From: Campylobacterota bacterium
Lineage (GTDB): Bacteria > Campylobacterota > Campylobacteria > Campylobacterales > Sulfurovaceae
Assembly (NCBI GenBank): GCA_011372825.1
Contig: DSAK01000200.1
Location: forward strand, 1-7,853
Direction: 5' to 3'
DNA length: 7,853 bases
The notes beneath the pieces were generated by a model, which was not told where the DNA came from, made no database searches, and saw only the letters and a list, made by a program, of their open reading frames with translations. This document shows, one piece after another, positions 5,981 to 7,853 of the stretch. Position numbers and translations under genes: made by a program. How positions within the stretch are numbered: the stretch's first letter is position 1; every line of letters begins with the position of its first letter.

Positions 5981-6000
5981 TACCAAATATTTGGTAAAAT
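5981..6000 (+). promoter_or_regulatory. 16-bp perfect palindrome overlapping a -10-like box
   Basis: TACCAAATATTTGGTA (5981-5996) is a perfect palindrome. It runs into TGGTAAAAT, an extended -10-like element (TAAAAT 5995-6000), 32 nt before the ATG of the 97-residue gene. GTAAAAT (5994-6000) also pairs with ATTTTAC (6011-6017). The layout is that of a dimeric repressor operator on a promoter for the next three genes. The regulator is unknown. Confidence 0.45.
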
Positions 6001-6031
6001 GTTTGACAATATTTTACAAAAAGAGGTTTTA

Positions 6032-6325
6032 ATGGATCGATGCGAAATGATTAAAGCAGAAGTTATTATGGAAGAGGGCTATGGAAGATTGCGATTGACG
6101 TTTGGCGACAATATGGAGCTAAAACAAGAGGCACTAGGGGCTATCGCTAGAGTCAAAGAATCGACAAATACCTCCCCTATGGTTATAGATAGGGTTGCAC
6201 CTGATACGCCAAATTTGCAATCTCTTTCGATAGAGTTTTATGATGACAATGACCGTATGGCAGGGGCATTTTTTACCCAAATACTAAAAGAGTTAAAAAT
6301 TGATAAATGTGAGGCAAATGTATGA
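6032..6325 (+). CDS. Conserved-looking hypothetical protein, 97 residues
   Basis: I do not recognise this family. The start at 6032 is chosen for AAGAGG 5 nt upstream; an in-frame ATG at 5999 overlaps the -10-like box. The protein is acidic, has no signal peptide or membrane helix and is probably cytoplasmic. The predicted layout is two strands (A-E-V-I-M and R-L-R-L-T-F), a helix (about 28-43), a strand pair (about 48-70, ending S-I-E-F-Y-D) and a C-terminal helix (N-D-R-M-A-G-A-F-F-T-Q-I-L-K-E-L), a small alpha/beta fold. Cysteines are at 4 and 93, near each end. Codon use and composition resemble its neighbours, supporting a real gene. Its stop overlaps the start of the cyclophilin gene by 4 nt (ATGA), so the two are translationally coupled. 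Confidence 0.85.
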   Translation: MDRCEMIKAEVIMEEGYGRLRLTFGDNMELKQEALGAIARVKESTNTSPMVIDRVAPDTPNLQSLSIEFYDDNDRMAGAFFTQILKELKIDKCEANV

Positions 6326-6867
6326 GAAAGTTATTATTGGCATGTGCTCTGCTAATAGGTGCTGTATTGCTTAATGGAGAAAACCATGAACAAACTAAAG
6401 AAACTTTGGTTGTTTTGAAAACAAGTGCAGGGGAGATTACTCTCAAGATGTATCCAGATGTTGCGCCAAAAGCGGTTGAAAACTTTACTACACATGTTAA
6501 AAATGGCTATTATGATGGGATTATTTTTCATAGAATCATCAAAGGTTTTATGATTCAAGGTGGAGATCCAACTGGCACAGGAATGGGTGGTGAGTCTATC
6601 TGGGGCGAAGAGTTTGATAATGAATATGCCCCAAATGTTGTCTTTGATAAACCATTTTTACTTGCAATGGCAAATAGAGGTCCAAATACCAATGGGAGTC
6701 AATTCTTTATCACAACAGCTCCAACGCCTTGGCTCAATGGTGGTTATACGATATTTGGTGAAGTAGTAAGCGGTAAAGATGTAGTCATGAAACTAGAAGA
6801 TGTTACAACTGGCCCTAGTGACAGACCGATGGTGGATCAAGTGATTCAAAAAGCATTACTCAAGTAA
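6322..6867 (+). CDS. Cyclophilin-type peptidyl-prolyl cis-trans isomerase, exported
   Basis: It catalyses cis-trans isomerisation of X-Pro bonds, assisting folding. The 181 residues begin with a Sec-type signal (M-R-K, then a hydrophobic run to about residue 18), so the enzyme is expected in the periplasm; L-L-A-C at 5-8 is too close to the start to be a lipobox. The cyclophilin domain fills about 28-181: active-site F69-H-R71, F76-M-I-Q79-G-G-D, A115-M-A-N, N-G-S-Q127-F-F-I-T, and W137. Most cyclophilins have L-x-G-x-H-T-x-F-G; here the His is Tyr142 (G-G-Y-T-I-F-G), a substitution also seen in some active family members. The gene overlaps the preceding 97-residue gene by 4 nt and lies 6 nt before cmoB, so all three probably form one transcript. 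Confidence 0.94.
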   Translation: MRKLLLACALLIGAVLLNGENHEQTKETLVVLKTSAGEITLKMYPDVAPKAVENFTTHVKNGYYDGIIFHRIIKGFMIQGGDPTGTGMGGESIWGEEFDNEYAPNVVFDKPFLLAMANRGPNTNGSQFFITTAPTPWLNGGYTIFGEVVSGKDVVMKLEDVTTGPSDRPMVDQVIQKALLK

Positions 6868-6873
6868 AATATA

Positions 6874-7770
6874 GTGGATTTACAAGCTATAAGGCAAGAG
6901 CGTCAAAGGTGGCTTAAATGGAAGAATATATCCCCACTACATCAGGCGATATCAGCTCTTCCTGAAATTGAGAGTTTTGTTAGTATTGAAAATACGATAA
7001 AAATTTCCCTACCATCTATCACTCCAGATCAAGAAGAGTATATAGCATCAGTTGCAAAGATGCTAAAGCCATGGCGTAAAGGTCCATTTACTTTGGGTAA
7101 TTTGTTTATCGATACAGAGTGGCAAAGCTTTATCAAATATAACCTTTTAGAGCCATTTTTTAATCTAGAAGGGAAGGTGGTCGGTGACATAGGGTGCAAT
7201 AATGGCTATTATCTTTTTAGAATGCTTGGGCAAAATCCAAAAAAGCTTGTGGGATTTGATCCATCACCACTCTATTTTATGCAGTTTAAATTTATAGACC
7301 ATTTTGTAAAGAGTGATATTGTTTATGAGCTTTTGGGAGTTGAGCATCTTGAGTTTTATGAACATAAGTTTGACACCCTTTTTTGCTTAGGTGTGCTTTA
7401 TCATAGAAATGACCCAATTTCAGCACTAAAATCACTTTTTAAAGGGTTGAATGAGAACGGAGTGCTTATTCTCGATACTTTTATGATAGATGGTGAGAGT
7501 GAGATAGCCCTATTTCCAAAAGATAGGTATTGTAAAATTCCAAATGTCTATTTTATACCAACAGTTACTACACTCAAAAATTGGTGTTATAGGGTTGGAT
7601 TTAGAGAGGTTGAGGTATTGGCGATAACAAAAACTGATTCTAATGAGCAAAGAAAGACACCATGGATTGACACGCAAAGTTTGGAAGATTTCTTGCACCC
7701 AGATGATAACACAAAAACAATAGAGGGGTATCCAGCTCCAAAAAGGGTCTACATTAAAGCCAAACGGTAG
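6874..7770 (+). CDS. cmoB: tRNA U34 carboxymethyltransferase CmoB
   Basis: CmoB transfers a carboxymethyl group from carboxy-SAM to 5-hydroxyuridine at wobble position 34, giving cmo5U, which widens codon reading for Ala, Leu, Pro, Ser, Thr and Val tRNAs. The 298 residues align in order with E. coli CmoB (323 residues), with a shorter N terminus. Shared blocks are P66-W-R-K-G-P-F-x-L and I-D-T-E-W at 79-83, cofactor motif D105-I-G-C-N-N-G-Y, G127-F-D-P, G173-V-L-Y-H-R178, N224-V-Y-F-I-P, L-K-N-W at 234-237, and E284-G-Y-P-A-P-K-R. The start is GTG, 6 nt after the cyclophilin stop, with no clear Shine-Dalgarno, so translation probably depends on coupling to the upstream gene. CmoA, which makes carboxy-SAM, is not in this window. 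Confidence 0.97.
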   Translation: MDLQAIRQERQRWLKWKNISPLHQAISALPEIESFVSIENTIKISLPSITPDQEEYIASVAKMLKPWRKGPFTLGNLFIDTEWQSFIKYNLLEPFFNLEGKVVGDIGCNNGYYLFRMLGQNPKKLVGFDPSPLYFMQFKFIDHFVKSDIVYELLGVEHLEFYEHKFDTLFCLGVLYHRNDPISALKSLFKGLNENGVLILDTFMIDGESEIALFPKDRYCKIPNVYFIPTVTTLKNWCYRVGFREVEVLAITKTDSNEQRKTPWIDTQSLEDFLHPDDNTKTIEGYPAPKRVYIKAKR

Positions 7771-7818
7771 GGTTTTTATAGTTTTTAGATGGATTAGTAA
7801 TAAAATAGCAAAATAACC

Positions 7819-7839
7819 TAAAAATAAGTTTTATTTTTA
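7819..7839 (+). terminator. Perfect A/T hairpin downstream of cmoB
   Basis: TAAAAATAA and TTATTTTTA form a perfect 9-bp stem with a GTT loop, 48 nt after the cmoB stop. The stem is only A-U pairs and the 3' arm itself is U-rich. It may end the operon, or it may be local A/T bias. The rest of 7771-7853 holds only a possible plus-strand -10 (TAAAAT 7801-7806). Confidence 0.35.
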
Positions 7840-7853
7840 AATAAGCTATATTC

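Noticed and set aside
5999..6031. Upstream ATG for the 97-residue gene
   Set aside because: It lies on the -10-like box and has no Shine-Dalgarno, while the ATG at 6032 has AAGAGG at correct spacing.
4386..7787. 15-nt repeat TTTTTATAGTTTTTA after two stop codons (4386-4400 and 7773-7787)
   Set aside because: It is low-complexity A/T sequence; two copies in this base composition are not convincing as a shared element.
1..7853. CRISPR arrays, tRNA or rRNA genes, insertion sequences, toxin-antitoxin pairs or a new defence system
   Set aside because: I found no regularly spaced repeats, tRNA-like arms, transposase or terminal inverted repeats, and apart from the edge PLD-like fragment and the 97-residue gene every coding region is a known core gene.

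Overview
The gene content and order point to a member of the Campylobacterota (formerly Epsilonproteobacteria). The block radA - ftsY - thioredoxin-like lipoprotein on the minus strand, divergent from 5-formyltetrahydrofolate cyclo-ligase - RNase Y on the plus strand, matches as I recall it the Campylobacter jejuni Cj1205c-Cj1209 order. RNase Y in a Gram-negative-type genome and the short FtsY without a long acidic A domain also fit. Base composition is moderate to low in G+C. I cannot name the genus.

Layout. Positions 2-454 (plus) are the 3' part of a very A+T-rich phospholipase-D/HKD-superfamily gene that runs in from the left edge. It converges on radA. Positions 574-3721 (minus) hold three housekeeping genes, transcribed thioredoxin-like lipoprotein -> ftsY -> radA. 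An unusual gap of about 370 bp between ftsY and radA contains promoter-like sequence, short repeats, hairpins and a 46-codon open frame. Positions 3722-3788 are a compact divergent control region with two -10 boxes forming an inverted repeat. Positions 3789-5961 (plus) hold the cyclo-ligase and rny. Positions 6032-7770 (plus) hold an unrecognised 97-residue protein, a periplasmic cyclophilin and cmoB in a tight run, preceded by a perfect 16-bp palindrome on a -10-like box. The last 83 bp hold only an A/T-rich hairpin.

Functionally this is mostly a conserved core neighbourhood: recombination and repair (RadA), membrane protein targeting (FtsY), envelope redox (thioredoxin-like lipoprotein), one-carbon metabolism (cyclo-ligase), mRNA decay at the membrane (RNase Y), periplasmic folding (cyclophilin) and wobble-uridine modification of tRNA (CmoB). 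I see no phage, insertion sequence, CRISPR array, tRNA or rRNA, and no evidence for an undescribed multi-gene system. The points most worth a second look are non-coding: the symmetric divergent promoter, the palindrome before the 97-residue gene, and the ftsY-radA gap. The 97-residue protein itself is also unexplained.
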